Position numbers and translations under genes: made by a program
Shown: piece by piece, positions 18,006-26,457 of the stretch
How the letters are laid out: every line of letters starts with the position of its first letter
Numbering within the stretch: the stretch's first letter is position 1
Assembly (NCBI RefSeq): GCF_011516645.4
Contig: NZ_CP088285.1
Location: 3,118,501-3,182,500, forward strand
DNA from: Bradyrhizobium septentrionale
GTDB taxonomy: Bacteria > Pseudomonadota > Alphaproteobacteria > Rhizobiales > Xanthobacteraceae
Length of the DNA: 64,000 nt
Direction of reading: 5' to 3'
The notes under the pieces: model-generated
Databases searched by the model: none
Told to the model about the DNA's origin: nothing
Seen by the model: the letters and a program-made list of their open reading frames with translations, nothing else

Positions 18006-19295
18006 ATGGACACGGCAACGACCGGGGATCTCGACATCCCCGCAGACATCGCGGCAAGCCTCGTCGATCCGGTCGCCTATGCCGACGATCGCATCCACGA
18101 CGCCTATCGCTGGCTGCGCGCCAACAATCCGCTCGGCATCGCGCGGCCGGAGAAATTCGATCCGTTCTGGGTGGTGACCAAGCACGCCCATATCCAGGCG
18201 ATCAGCCGTCAGAACGACCTGTTCCACAATGCCGACCGCCCGACCACGCTGACCAACCAGGCGCTCGAGGAACGCGTTCGCAAGATCACGGGCGGGCCCA
18301 ATCTGGTGCGCTCGCTGGTGCAGATGGACGCGCCCGACCATCCGAAATACCGCGCGCTGACGCAGGGCTGGTTCATGCCGGCCAATCTCGGCAAGTTCGA
18401 AGGCCGCGTCCGCGAGATTGCGCGCGCCACGGTGCAGCGCATGCTCGACCGCGGCGGCGCCTGCGACTTCGTCGAGGACGTCGCGCTCGGCTATCCCTTG
18501 CACGTCATCATGGAGATCCTCGGCGTGCCGGAGGCGGACGAGCCGCGCATGCTCAAGCTGACGCAGGAACTGTTCGGCCCGCAGGATCCCGACACGGCGC
18601 GCGTTCGTGACGCGCTAAGCGCGGAACAAGTCGCCGTGATGTTGCAGGCGATCATCGCCGACTTCTCGGCCTACTTCCGCAAGATCACCGAAAATCGCCG
18701 CCAGAACCCGCGCGACGATCTCGCCACCGTCATCGCCAACGCCAAGATCGGCGGCGACTATATGCCCGAGCACGATCAGACCAGCTATTACATGATCGTC
18801 GCAACCGCGGGGCACGACACCACCTCATCCTCGACTGCGGGCGCGATCTGGGCGCTGGCGAACGACCCCGCGGAATTCGCCCGGGTGAAGGCCAACCCGG
18901 AATTGATCCCGGGCCTGGTCGACGAGGCGATCCGCTGGATGACGCCGGTCAAGCACTTCATGCGCTCGGCCACCGCCGACACCGAGCTCGGCGGCCGCAA
19001 GATCGCAAAAGGCGACTGGCTGATGCTGTGCTACGCCTCGGGCAATCGCGACGAGGAGGTGTTCGAGGAACCCTATCGCTTCCGCAGCGACCGCAAACCC
19101 AACCGCCATGTCGCGTTCGGCTATGGCGCGCATCTCTGTCTCGGCCAGTATCTCGCCAAGCTCGAAATGCGCATCCTGTTCGAGGAACTGCTGCCGCATC
19201 TGAAATCGCTGTCGCTCGACGGCGAGGTGAAGATGACGCAGGCCTATTTTGTCAACGGCCCGAAGAAGCTGCCGATCCGGTTCGAGGTGAATTGA
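18006..19295 (+). CDS. Cytochrome P450
   Basis: A 429-residue soluble bacterial class I type P450. The I-helix oxygen-binding motif AGHDTTSS lies near 269-276, the K-helix region is DEAIRWMTPVKHF (an ExxR-type EAIR), and the heme loop FGYGAHLCLGQ carries the proximal thiolate at Cys378. No membrane anchor. The start at 18006 has GAGGA before it; the frame opens a little earlier. No ferredoxin or reductase gene adjoins it, so redox partners come from elsewhere. The convergent acyl-CoA ligase 16 nt away suggests a shared catabolic theme. Confidence 0.95.
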   Translation: MDTATTGDLDIPADIAASLVDPVAYADDRIHDAYRWLRANNPLGIARPEKFDPFWVVTKHAHIQAISRQNDLFHNADRPTTLTNQALEERVRKITGGPNLVRSLVQMDAPDHPKYRALTQGWFMPANLGKFEGRVREIARATVQRMLDRGGACDFVEDVALGYPLHVIMEILGVPEADEPRMLKLTQELFGPQDPDTARVRDALSAEQVAVMLQAIIADFSAYFRKITENRRQNPRDDLATVIANAKIGGDYMPEHDQTSYYMIVATAGHDTTSSSTAGAIWALANDPAEFARVKANPELIPGLVDEAIRWMTPVKHFMRSATADTELGGRKIAKGDWLMLCYASGNRDEEVFEEPYRFRSDRKPNRHVAFGYGAHLCLGQYLAKLEMRILFEELLPHLKSLSLDGEVKMTQAYFVNGPKKLPIRFEVN

Positions 19296-19311
19296 CGCGG
19301 CCAGGGCCGCG

Positions 19312-20892
19312 TCACTCCAGCATCTTCCTTAGCTCGGCCTTAGCCACCTTCTCCAGCGTCGAGCGCGGCATCTCGTCGACGAAGCGGATTTCGCGGGGCA
19401 CCTTGAAGTCGGCGAGCGCCGAGCGGCAGGCGGCCATCACCTTGTCGTGCAGATCGGCGGGCAACGCCGCGACGCCGGTCTGCGGGATGATGAAGACGAC
19501 CGGCACCTCGTCCAGCATCGGGTGCTTCTTCGCCTCCACGGCGGCTTCGCGGACCCCCGGCACCACTGCGATCACCTGTTCGATCTCGGAGGCCGCGACA
19601 TTCTCGCCGCCGACCTTCAGCATGTCCTTGGAGCGATCGCCGAACCTGATGTAGCCGCGCTCGAGCAGCGTGACGCGGTCGCCGGTGACGAAATAGCCGT
19701 GCTCGTCAAAGCTTTCGTGCGTCGCCTTCTCGTTGTGCAGATATTCGGCAAACAGCGACAGGCCGGGAATGCCCTTGATCAGGAGATTGCCGGTCTCGCC
19801 GACGCCGGTCGGCGTGCCGTCATCATTGGTGATGCGAATTTCGTATTCCGGTGCAGCGCGGCCGATCGACATCGGCGTGTTCGGCTGGTCGACTTCGCCG
19901 ATGATGCCGTGGGTGATGGTCTCGGTCATGCCCCACCAGCCGATGATCTTGACGCCGAACACCGCGAATGCCGGCGGCTCGTTCACCGCGGTGCCCCAGA
20001 GCCTGAACTTGTGATTCCTGGGGATCTCCTGCTCGAGCAGCGCCTTCATGCAGAACGGGATCGTCGAGGTCCAGGTCGCGCCGTGCTCGAGCGCCACCGG
20101 CCAGAACCGGCTTGCCGAGAAGCGCGGCTGGATCACGCAGGTCGAGCCGACCCACAGGCTCGCCAGCATCGAATAGGCCAGCGCGTTGGTGTGAAACAGC
20201 GGCAGATAGGTCTGGTGCACGTCGGTTGCGTGCAGGTCCTGATGCGCGGCATTGATCTTGGCGCCCCACAATGCGTTGGCGTGGGTCCACAGCACCGCCT
20301 TCGGCCGCGATGTCGTGCCCGACGTGTATTGCACGCTGCAGGGGGCGAGCGGATCGGTCGGGCGCTGCGGCCGGTCGGCGCTGTCGGCAAACAGCGCTTC
20401 AAAGCTGTCGCCGCGCGCGGGCGCCTGTGCCGGCGCTTGCCCGGCATCATGCGAGGTCACCGCGATCCAGCGCAGGCCCTTGCAGTTCGTGGCAAGCAGT
20501 TCGGCATAGGCCGGCTGGGTGATCGCAGCGACCGCGCCGCAATGGCCGGCAAAATACTCGATCTCGGCCGCAGCCGAGCGGGTGTTGGTGGTGACGGCGA
20601 TGGCGCCGAGCTCGACGCAGGCGAACCATGACGTGATCGCCTCGATGCAGTTGTCGAGATGGATCAGGACATAGTCGCCCTGCCGGATGCCGCGCCTGGC
20701 GAGGCCCGCGGCCAGTGCGCCGACACGCTCATGGAATTCGCCGTAGCTCCAGCGCCGCGCCGGCGCATCGAACGGGGCCCAGATCAGGAACGGATGATCG
20801 CGGCGCACCTCGGCGCGCATCCGGAGCAGCCACGGCACGTCGAGCCCCGCAAACGGTCCCACGACGCCCGGCACTGGCTTTGAATTGGTCAT
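19312..20892 (-). CDS. AMP-forming acyl-CoA ligase
   Basis: A 526-residue ANL superfamily enzyme that activates a carboxylic acid with ATP and CoA. The phosphate loop is YTSGTTSRPKAV near 170, with Ser and Ala where Gly is usual. WGMTE near 295 is motif A5, TGD near 405 is A7, and GGENVAASEIE near 430 is the hinge region. The style is close to crotonobetaine/carnitine-CoA ligase-like enzymes; substrate not deducible. GGAGG precedes the ATG at 20890-20892. It converges on the P450 gene. Confidence 0.93.
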   Translation of the reverse strand: MTNSKPVPGVVGPFAGLDVPWLLRMRAEVRRDHPFLIWAPFDAPARRWSYGEFHERVGALAAGLARRGIRQGDYVLIHLDNCIEAITSWFACVELGAIAVTTNTRSAAAEIEYFAGHCGAVAAITQPAYAELLATNCKGLRWIAVTSHDAGQAPAQAPARGDSFEALFADSADRPQRPTDPLAPCSVQYTSGTTSRPKAVLWTHANALWGAKINAAHQDLHATDVHQTYLPLFHTNALAYSMLASLWVGSTCVIQPRFSASRFWPVALEHGATWTSTIPFCMKALLEQEIPRNHKFRLWGTAVNEPPAFAVFGVKIIGWWGMTETITHGIIGEVDQPNTPMSIGRAAPEYEIRITNDDGTPTGVGETGNLLIKGIPGLSLFAEYLHNEKATHESFDEHGYFVTGDRVTLLERGYIRFGDRSKDMLKVGGENVAASEIEQVIAVVPGVREAAVEAKKHPMLDEVPVVFIIPQTGVAALPADLHDKVMAACRSALADFKVPREIRFVDEMPRSTLEKVAKAELRKMLE

Positions 20893-21023
20893 ATGTCCTC
20901 CCGCGCGCCGCTTCAGCGGCTGCTTGCTTGTTCTTGTCGGCAGCCTTTGTGCCACCGTGCACGGCTACGGGCAAATCCAGATGTTATTCCGCGGGGCGCA
21001 ACACCGCGAACCGCAGGCGCGCA

Positions 21024-21065
21024 ATTGCGCGTCATTGTTCGGTGCTTCGCTTGGCTCGCAATGAC
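21024..21065. repeat. Dispersed CGTCATTG palindromic repeat
   Basis: CGTCATTG ... CTTCGCTTGGCTCGCAATGACG, same family as 17866-17902 and 24775-24893. It fills the space between the ligase and VOC genes with some preceding palindromic sequence. Confidence 0.75.
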
Positions 21066-21083
21066 GGGGAGAGTTACCTCGAG

Positions 21084-21494
21084 TCAATCCTGATACGACG
21101 AGATCTCGATCAGGCTGCCGTCGGGGTCGCGGCAATAGACCGAGCGCAGCGCGCCGCGCGCGCCCTGCTTGGCCACCGGGCCTTCCTCGATCTTGACGCC
21201 GTTGGCCTTCAGATGCGCGACCACTTCCTCCGGTGTGCTCGAGGTCAGGAAGCAGAGATCGTCGCTGCCCGCCGCTTCGTGATCGGCGGTGAACCAGTCC
21301 ACCTTGTCGGCATCGCGCGGCCGCACATTGATCTTCTGGTTGCCGAACACCAGCGAGGTGCGCGGTGTCTTGCCGTTGCCGGGGTCGAACACCTTCACCT
21401 CCATGCCGAGGATCCTGCTGTACCAGGCAACCGAGCGCACGACATCGGTGACATTGATCACGAGATGGTCGAGCCCATTCACCTTGACGGACAT
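21084..21494 (-). CDS. VOC (glyoxalase/bleomycin resistance) family protein
   Basis: A 136-residue vicinal-oxygen-chelate protein with paired beta-alpha-beta-beta-beta modules. GLDHLVINVTDVVRSVAWYS at the N-terminus carries the first metal-ligand His, and the C-terminal RDPDGSLIEISSYQD carries the usual Glu ligand (LIEIS). Members include virulence-type VOC proteins, dioxygenases and glutathione transferases, so activity is open. It lies 191 nt upstream of the ligase gene on the same strand. Confidence 0.9.
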   Translation of the reverse strand: MSVKVNGLDHLVINVTDVVRSVAWYSRILGMEVKVFDPGNGKTPRTSLVFGNQKINVRPRDADKVDWFTADHEAAGSDDLCFLTSSTPEEVVAHLKANGVKIEEGPVAKQGARGALRSVYCRDPDGSLIEISSYQD

Positions 21495-21700
21495 GCGCGA
21501 TCCTTTTCGGTCCAGAGCCTCAATGCAAGAATTCGGCGCTTCGGTTCTGATGCAATCAGAGCCGAAGCTTAGCCTTTCGTCGCGGTCGGTGGCGCACGTG
21601 TCGCACTGGCCGCACCAGACATTGTTTGTTAAAACCGCGCCGCACGCAACGCAACAGAAACGGGCAGGGCGCCAAACCCTGCTGGATCGGGAGAAACTTC

Positions 21701-22672
21701 ATGATTTCACGCCGTACCGCGCTGGGCCTGATCGGGTCGGGGATTTCGACATTCGCGATCGGCCGCGCGTCCGCCGCCGACTATCCGGCGCGGCCGGTGC
21801 GCTGGATCGTGGGCTATCCGCCCGGCGGCGCCACCGACATCATCGCGCGGCTGGTCGGGCAGCGGTTGTCGGAGAAGCTCGGCCAGCAATTCGTGATCGA
21901 GAACAAGCCGGGCGCCGGCAACAATATCGGCACCGAGGCTGCGATCAACGCCGAGCCGGACGGCTACACCGTGCTGCTGGTCAATCCGGCGAACTACATC
22001 AACGCCTCGCTCTACGCCAATCTGAAGTTCAACTTCGTGCGCGACGTCGCGCCGGTGGCCTCGTTCAACCGCGTGCCGAACGTGATGACGGTCAACAAGG
22101 ACGTGCCGGCGAAGAACGTCGCCGAATTCATCGAATACGTGAAGGCCAATCCCCGCAAGGTCAACATGGCCTCGTCCGGCAACGGCACCTCGGTGCATCT
22201 GTCCGGCGAGATGTTCATGTCGATGACCGGCTGCAAGATGCAGCACGTGCCGTACCGCGGCGCCGCGCCTGCGATCACCGACATGCTCGGCGGCCAGGTG
22301 CAGGTGATCTTCGACAACATGCCTTCGATCATCCAGCACATCCGTTCCGGTTCGCTGCGCGCGCTTGGCGTGACGACGACCGAGCGCTCCTCGCGGTTGC
22401 CCGACGTACCCGCGATCGCCGAGACCGTGAAGGGCTATGAAGCGAGCGCGCTGTTCGGCATGGGCGCGCCGAAGAACACGCCGAAGGAGCTGATCGCCAA
22501 GCTCAACAGCGAGATCAACGCCGTTCTTGCCGAACCCGACATGCGCAAGCGTCTGGTCGAGCTCGGCGGCGACTCGCTGATCGAGACGCCGGACGCCTTC
22601 GGCAACGACATCAAGGCCGAGACCGACAAATGGAAGAAGGTGGTCGAGTTCGCCGGCCTCAAGGTCGAGTAG
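21701..22672 (+). CDS. Tctc/Bug-type tripartite tricarboxylate transporter binding protein
   Basis: Periplasmic solute-binding protein of 323 residues. A signal peptide (MISRRTALGLIGSGISTFAI, Tat-like SRR) ends near ASA-AD at about 25. Family blocks YPARPVRWIVGYPPGGATD and VIENKPGAGNN follow. Such Bug proteins bind small carboxylates or amides; most genes are orphan, as here, with no TctA/TctB membrane genes adjoining. The ATG at 21701 follows GGGAGAAAC. It is divergent from the VOC gene. Confidence 0.93.
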   Translation: MISRRTALGLIGSGISTFAIGRASAADYPARPVRWIVGYPPGGATDIIARLVGQRLSEKLGQQFVIENKPGAGNNIGTEAAINAEPDGYTVLLVNPANYINASLYANLKFNFVRDVAPVASFNRVPNVMTVNKDVPAKNVAEFIEYVKANPRKVNMASSGNGTSVHLSGEMFMSMTGCKMQHVPYRGAAPAITDMLGGQVQVIFDNMPSIIQHIRSGSLRALGVTTTERSSRLPDVPAIAETVKGYEASALFGMGAPKNTPKELIAKLNSEINAVLAEPDMRKRLVELGGDSLIETPDAFGNDIKAETDKWKKVVEFAGLKVE

Positions 22673-22762
22673 ACCTCGCACGCCTGGCGGCGCGGGGAGG
22701 TCCTTCAGGGACCTTGCCCGAGACGCCGCACTTCACTAACTGCGGCATCTCGGGAAGTCGGA

Positions 22763-23056
22763 GTGATTCGGATCATGCGCAGATCGCAATTGACAGTGCT
22801 TGTCCTTGCAACGATGACGCTTGCCGGTGCGGCGAGCATCGCGCCTGCATCCGCCGATCCCTATGACTATCCGTGGTGCGCGCAGGGCCCGAGCCTCGGC
22901 TATCCCGGCGAATGCGCCTACCGAACCTACGAGCAATGTCTCGCGAGCGTGTCCGGGCGGTACCTCTATTGCGGGGAAAATCCGCGCTTCTTGTTCAGCG
23001 CGCCACCGCCGCCGCGCCGGTATCATCGGCGGCACCGGACGGTCTATCCCGACTAG
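22763..23056 (+). CDS. DUF3551 family secreted small protein
   Basis: A 97-residue exported protein. The signal peptide (LTVLVLATMTLAGAASIA) is followed by the DUF3551 pattern: YPWCAQG, GECAYRTYEQCLASVSG, YCGENP, with four Cys probably in two disulfides. The family is multicopy in Bradyrhizobium and its function is unknown. ATG at 22775 (MRRSQ) is an alternative start. Confidence 0.85.
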   Translation: MIRIMRRSQLTVLVLATMTLAGAASIAPASADPYDYPWCAQGPSLGYPGECAYRTYEQCLASVSGRYLYCGENPRFLFSAPPPPRRYHRRHRTVYPD

Positions 23057-23157
23057 CGAATTTTCAGAGCCAGCTCCGCGCAAGATGGCTCTCGTAGACG
23101 TTCCCGACGCCCGTTTTGGCGGTGAGTCCATCTTCGCGCGATCGTGAAGGCGGGCGC

Positions 23158-23185
23158 TTGACGCCGCGCCGTTTGCGTCTATACT
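23158..23185 (+). promoter_or_regulatory. Promoter of the ArsR-SRPBCC operon
   Basis: TTGACG (23158-23163), 16-nt spacer, TATACT (23180-23185). The expected start point is about 23192-23193, that is, on the ATG of the ArsR gene. Confidence 0.7.
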
Positions 23186-23202
23186 AAACCGTATGGTTAA
23201 GT
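23183..23202. promoter_or_regulatory. Inverted repeat over the arsR-like start codon
   Basis: ACTAAACC (23183-23190), GTAT, GGTTAAGT (23195-23202); 7 of 8 positions pair. It overlaps the -10 box and the ATG, as expected for an autorepressor operator. Confidence 0.65.
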
Positions 23203-23660
23203 ATCAGGACGAGACGCTGGACCGCACCTTCGCGGCGCTTTCCGATCCCACCCGCCGGGCGCTGCTGGCGCGGCTCGGCGAGCAGGACAGCCTGTCGGTA
23301 AGCGAGCTGGCGCAGCCATTCGCGATGTCATTGCCGGCGATCATGAAGCATCTCGACGTGCTCACGGATGCGGGCCTGGTCGCGCGCGAAAAGACCGGCC
23401 GCACGGTGGCGTGCCGGCTCACCGCAAGGCCAATGGAGCAGGCGATGAACTGGCTCAATCGCTATGCGCAATTCTGGTCCGACAATCTCGACCGCCTTGC
23501 CGCTTTTGTGGAGGAAGACCCATGGTCAATCAATCGGCCAACAAGCCCGCAGTCGCCGCCGACGCCGGCCTCGCAGCGCGTCCAAGCCTCACTCTCACCC
23601 GGCGGCTCCGCGCGCGGCCGGAAAAAGTCTACGCCGCGTGGACCGAGCCGGAAAACCTAG
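23193..23660 (+). CDS. ArsR/SmtB family transcriptional regulator
   Basis: Winged-helix repressor; the family fold covers about residues 5-108 (TFAALSDPTRRALLARL, SVSELAQPFAMSLPAIMKHL recognition helix). No metal-binding Cys cluster is present, so it belongs to the non-metal group that partners SRPBCC/AHSA1 proteins. The last 46 codons (Pro, Ser and Arg rich) overlap the next gene in another frame and look like an unselected tail. Promoter and operator overlap the ATG, so the mRNA may be leaderless and the gene self-repressed. Confidence 0.92.
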   Translation: MVKYQDETLDRTFAALSDPTRRALLARLGEQDSLSVSELAQPFAMSLPAIMKHLDVLTDAGLVAREKTGRTVACRLTARPMEQAMNWLNRYAQFWSDNLDRLAAFVEEDPWSINRPTSPQSPPTPASQRVQASLSPGGSARGRKKSTPRGPSRKT

Positions 23661-24007
23661 CGCGGTGGTTCGGTCCCGGGCAGGTCAAGCCCGGCACGAC
23701 CCAGGCCGAGCTCGATGTCCGCGTTGGCGGACGCTACCGGATCAAGTTCACCGGTACCAACGGGGAATATCACGAGGTCGGCGGCATCTATCGCGAGGTG
23801 GTGCCGAACGAAAAGCTCGTGTTCAGCTGGGCCTGGCATTCGACCCCGGAGCGCGAGTCCGAGGTGACGGTATCGATCAAGCCCGATGCCGGCGGCACGT
23901 TGCTCACTTTCCATCACGCGCAGTTCGTCGATGAGACCGCCCGCGACAACCACCAGCGTGGCTGGACCGAATTTCTCGGCAATCTCGAACACTTCGTCGA
24001 CGCCTGA
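23522..24007 (+). CDS. SRPBCC (AHSA1-like) domain protein
   Basis: A 161-residue START-like fold protein: RRLRARPEKVYAAWTEPENL near 27-46, ARWFGPG, GGRYRIKFTG and the C-terminal GWTEFLGNLEHFVD are classic AHSA1 family blocks. Small-molecule binding is likely, ligand unknown. The start ATG 23522 lies 139 nt inside the preceding regulator gene. ArsR-SRPBCC pairs are a widespread operon type. Confidence 0.93.
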   Translation: MVNQSANKPAVAADAGLAARPSLTLTRRLRARPEKVYAAWTEPENLARWFGPGQVKPGTTQAELDVRVGGRYRIKFTGTNGEYHEVGGIYREVVPNEKLVFSWAWHSTPERESEVTVSIKPDAGGTLLTFHHAQFVDETARDNHQRGWTEFLGNLEHFVDA

Positions 24008-24033
24008 ACAGGGAGCATCCCAAGGAGAACCCC

Positions 24034-24771
24034 ATGCAACAGCACAACATCGTGTCGCGCGAGGAATGGATTGCGGCCCGCAAGGCGCTGATGGCGCGCG
24101 AGAAGGAGCTGACGCAAGCCCGCGAAGCGCTGAGCCGGCAGCGCCGCGAACTGCCCTGGGTCAAGGTCGACAAGGACTATGTGTTCGACGGACCCGATGG
24201 CAAGGTGACGCTCGGCGATCTCTTCAAGGGCAGGCCGCAGCTCGTGGTGCAGCACGTGATGTTCGCGCCGGACTGGGACGAAGCGTGCAAGAGCTGCTCG
24301 TTCTGGGTCGATGGCTTCGAGCGCATGGTTCCGCATCTCGCCGCGCGCGACACCACGATGATCGCGATCTCGCTGGCGCCGCTCGCCAAGCTCGAGGCGT
24401 TCAAGAAGCGGATGGGCTGGACCTTCGATTGGATATCGTCCGGCGACAATGATTTCAACTATGACTATGGCGTCTCGTTCACGCGTCAGCAGATCGACGC
24501 AGGGAACGCGCAATACAATTACGGCACGACCCCGCTCTACGGGCCCGAGCTGCCCGGTATCAGCGTCTTCTTCCGCGACGAGACCGGCACCGTCTTCCAC
24601 ACCTATTCCACCTTCGCGCGCGGCCTCGACATGATGAATGCGGCCTATCACTATCTCGACCTCACGCCGCTCGGCCGCCATGAGGAGGGCTTGCCCTATC
24701 CGATGGATTGGGTGCGGCTACGTGACCAGTACCAACCGGCGTCGGTTCAGGCATCCTGCTGTCACTCCTGA
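24034..24771 (+). CDS. DUF899 thioredoxin-like family protein
   Basis: A 245-residue DUF899 protein. Typical blocks are SREEWIAARKALMAREKELT at the N-terminus, LPWVKVDKDYVFDG, CKSCSFWVDGF near 87-97 (the thioredoxin-like CxxC position) and VFFRDETGTVFHTYSTF. Its role is uncharacterised; the fold suggests a redox activity. It follows the SRPBCC gene by 26 nt in the same operon. Confidence 0.92.
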   Translation: MQQHNIVSREEWIAARKALMAREKELTQAREALSRQRRELPWVKVDKDYVFDGPDGKVTLGDLFKGRPQLVVQHVMFAPDWDEACKSCSFWVDGFERMVPHLAARDTTMIAISLAPLAKLEAFKKRMGWTFDWISSGDNDFNYDYGVSFTRQQIDAGNAQYNYGTTPLYGPELPGISVFFRDETGTVFHTYSTFARGLDMMNAAYHYLDLTPLGRHEEGLPYPMDWVRLRDQYQPASVQASCCHS

Positions 24772-24774
24772 TCG

Positions 24775-24893
24775 TCATTGCGAGCGAAGCGAAGCAATCC
24801 ATCGCGCAGCAAGCGTCGAAATGGATTGCTTCGTCGCGGAGCCTGTCATCGGGCGCGCATTCGCGCGACCCGTTGGCTCCTCGCAATGACGGT
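24775..24893. repeat. Compound CGTCATTGC repeat inside the operon
   Basis: Begins CGTCATTGCGAGCG, has internal inverted copies around GCAATCCATC and GGATTGC, and ends TCGCAATGACGG. It lies between the DUF899 and DUF1428 genes and may affect their joint mRNA. Confidence 0.85.
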
Positions 24894-24915
24894 CGAATGA
24901 TCGAAGGAAACGCCA

Positions 24916-25272
24916 ATGCCCTACGTCGATGGTTTCGTCGTCGCCGTGCCGAAAAAGAAACTCAAAGCCTATGCGCAGCTCTCGAAGAAGGCCGGCAAGG
25001 TCTGGCGCGAGTATGGTGCGCTGGATTATCGCGAATGGGTCGCCGACGACGTCAAGCCGGGCAAATGGACGTCGTTTCCGCAAAGCGTGAAACTGAAGGC
25101 CGGCGAAACCGTCGTGTTCGCCTGGATCACCTACAAGTCGCGCGCCCAGCGCGACCGGATCAACGCCAAGGTGATGGCCGATCCGCGCCTGGCGTCGATG
25201 GGCAAGGGCGACGTTCCGTTCGATGCCAAGCGGATGATCTATGGCGGCTTTGCGAGCCTCGTGAAGGTGTGA
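24916..25272 (+). CDS. DUF1428 family protein
   Basis: A 118-residue protein with DUF1428 blocks YVDGFVVAVPKKKLKAY, FPQSVKLKAGETVVFAWI, KSRAQRDRINAKVMADPR and the GGFASLV end. The family is a dimeric alpha/beta barrel-like fold of unknown function, often encoded beside AHSA1 and DUF899 proteins. GAAGGAAAC precedes the ATG. Confidence 0.92.
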   Translation: MPYVDGFVVAVPKKKLKAYAQLSKKAGKVWREYGALDYREWVADDVKPGKWTSFPQSVKLKAGETVVFAWITYKSRAQRDRINAKVMADPRLASMGKGDVPFDAKRMIYGGFASLVKV

Positions 25273-25369
25273 GGCGGCGCACATTCGCCGCAATCGGTGC
25301 GGTAACCGGCCGTTAAGCATGCCGATCGGCAGGCGGCGCGATGCCGCTTGCGTTTACTTGGTGATCCCG

Positions 25370-25389
25370 TATACTTTGCAATACAAAGT
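25370..25389. promoter_or_regulatory. Operator overlapping a -10 box upstream of the UPP-synthase operon
   Basis: Perfect inverted repeat ACTTTG (25373-25378), CAATA, CAAAGT (25384-25389), overlapping TATACT (25370-25375). A TTGCGT lies 16 nt upstream of the -10. The likely binder is the winged-helix regulator encoded at 26002 in the same operon. Confidence 0.65.
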
Positions 25390-25400
25390 TCGGGCGAATC

Positions 25401-26018
25401 ATGCGCGACCTCGACAAGGCGTTGGCCGACATTCTCGCGATCCGCAACCAGATTGCGGCCGGAACCGCATTCCGCGGCTACGGGCCGGCGACGGTTGCCG
25501 CCACCAGCGGCATCGCGCTCGTCACGGCGCTTGCGCAATATCTCTGGCTCGACGATCCGACCGGGCATCCGATCGCGTTCCTCGCGGGCTGGGCGGCGGC
25601 CGCGCTGCTGTCCGCGGGGTTGATCTGGACCGAGATGCAGGCGCGCTCGCGGCGGCATCATTCCGGCCTCGCCGACGCGATGGTGCAGCAGGCGATCGAG
25701 CAGTTCGTTCCAGCGGCGATTGCCGGCGTGCTGCTCGCGATCCTGCAATGGAAGTTCGCGCCCGAGACGCTGTGGATGCTGCCCGGCCTGTGGCAGGTGC
25801 TGGTCAGCCTCGGCGTGTTCGCCTCGGTCCGCCTGCTGCCGCGCACCATTGCGTTCGGTGGCGCCTGGTATTTCCTGTCCGGCTTCACGGTGCTGCTGAT
25901 CGCAAGCCAGAGCCACGCGCTGTCGCCCTGGACCATGGGACTGCCCTTCGCGATCGGCCAGTTGCTGATCGCAGCACTGTTGTATTTCGCTTCCGGAGGC
26001 CATGATGCCGAAGACTGA
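25401..26018 (+). CDS. Multi-pass inner membrane protein, function unknown
   Basis: A 205-residue hydrophobic protein with about six transmembrane segments (near 30-46, 60-77, 100-117, 127-145, 150-167 and 178-196). The N-terminal 25 residues (MRDLDKALADILAIRNQIAAG) are an amphipathic cytoplasmic helix. I do not recognise a named family. It is first in an operon with a regulator (17-nt overlap) and a UPP-synthase-like gene. Confidence 0.8.
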   Translation: MRDLDKALADILAIRNQIAAGTAFRGYGPATVAATSGIALVTALAQYLWLDDPTGHPIAFLAGWAAAALLSAGLIWTEMQARSRRHHSGLADAMVQQAIEQFVPAAIAGVLLAILQWKFAPETLWMLPGLWQVLVSLGVFASVRLLPRTIAFGGAWYFLSGFTVLLIASQSHALSPWTMGLPFAIGQLLIAALLYFASGGHDAED

Positions 26019-26427
26019 CATGACCGGCGCGCCATTCGCCTATGATGGCCTCGACCGCGTCATCCACGAGAAGGCGCGGCTCGGCTTGCTGACCTCGCTG
26101 ATGGCGCATCCGAAAGGGCTCGCTTTCGCCGATCTGAAGCAGCTCTGCGGCCTGACCGACGGCAATCTCAGCCGGCATCTGCAGGTGCTGCAGGAGGCCG
26201 GCCTCGTCGACGTCATCAAGGGCTATGAAGGCAATCGCCCGCACACCACCTGCCGCCTGACCAAGAGCGGCCGCCGCCGCTTCCTCGATTATCTCGCCGT
26301 GCTCGAGCAACTGGTGCGCGATGCGGCCAAGGCCGCCGGCACGGCTGAAAAGTCCGCCGGCAAGCCTGAAAAAGCAGCCGGCAAGGACGAAGGCGCGTCT
26401 GCCCGCCTTGGCATCCAGCCGGTTTGA
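26002..26427 (+). CDS. Winged-helix transcriptional regulator (MarR/ArsR-like)
   Basis: A 141-residue regulator. The HTH runs about residues 20-90: RLGLLTSLMAHPKGLAFADL, LTDGNLSRHLQVLQEAGLVDV (recognition helix) and a wing ending TCRLTKSGRRRF. The last 30 residues are a Lys/Ala/Gly-rich tail. GGAGG lies just before tandem ATGs (26002 and 26005). It probably represses its own operon through the ACTTTG-N5-CAAAGT operator. Confidence 0.88.
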   Translation: MMPKTDMTGAPFAYDGLDRVIHEKARLGLLTSLMAHPKGLAFADLKQLCGLTDGNLSRHLQVLQEAGLVDVIKGYEGNRPHTTCRLTKSGRRRFLDYLAVLEQLVRDAAKAAGTAEKSAGKPEKAAGKDEGASARLGIQPV

Positions 26428-26457
26428 TCATCCCATTTTTTGTCCGGAGACTTTGTG

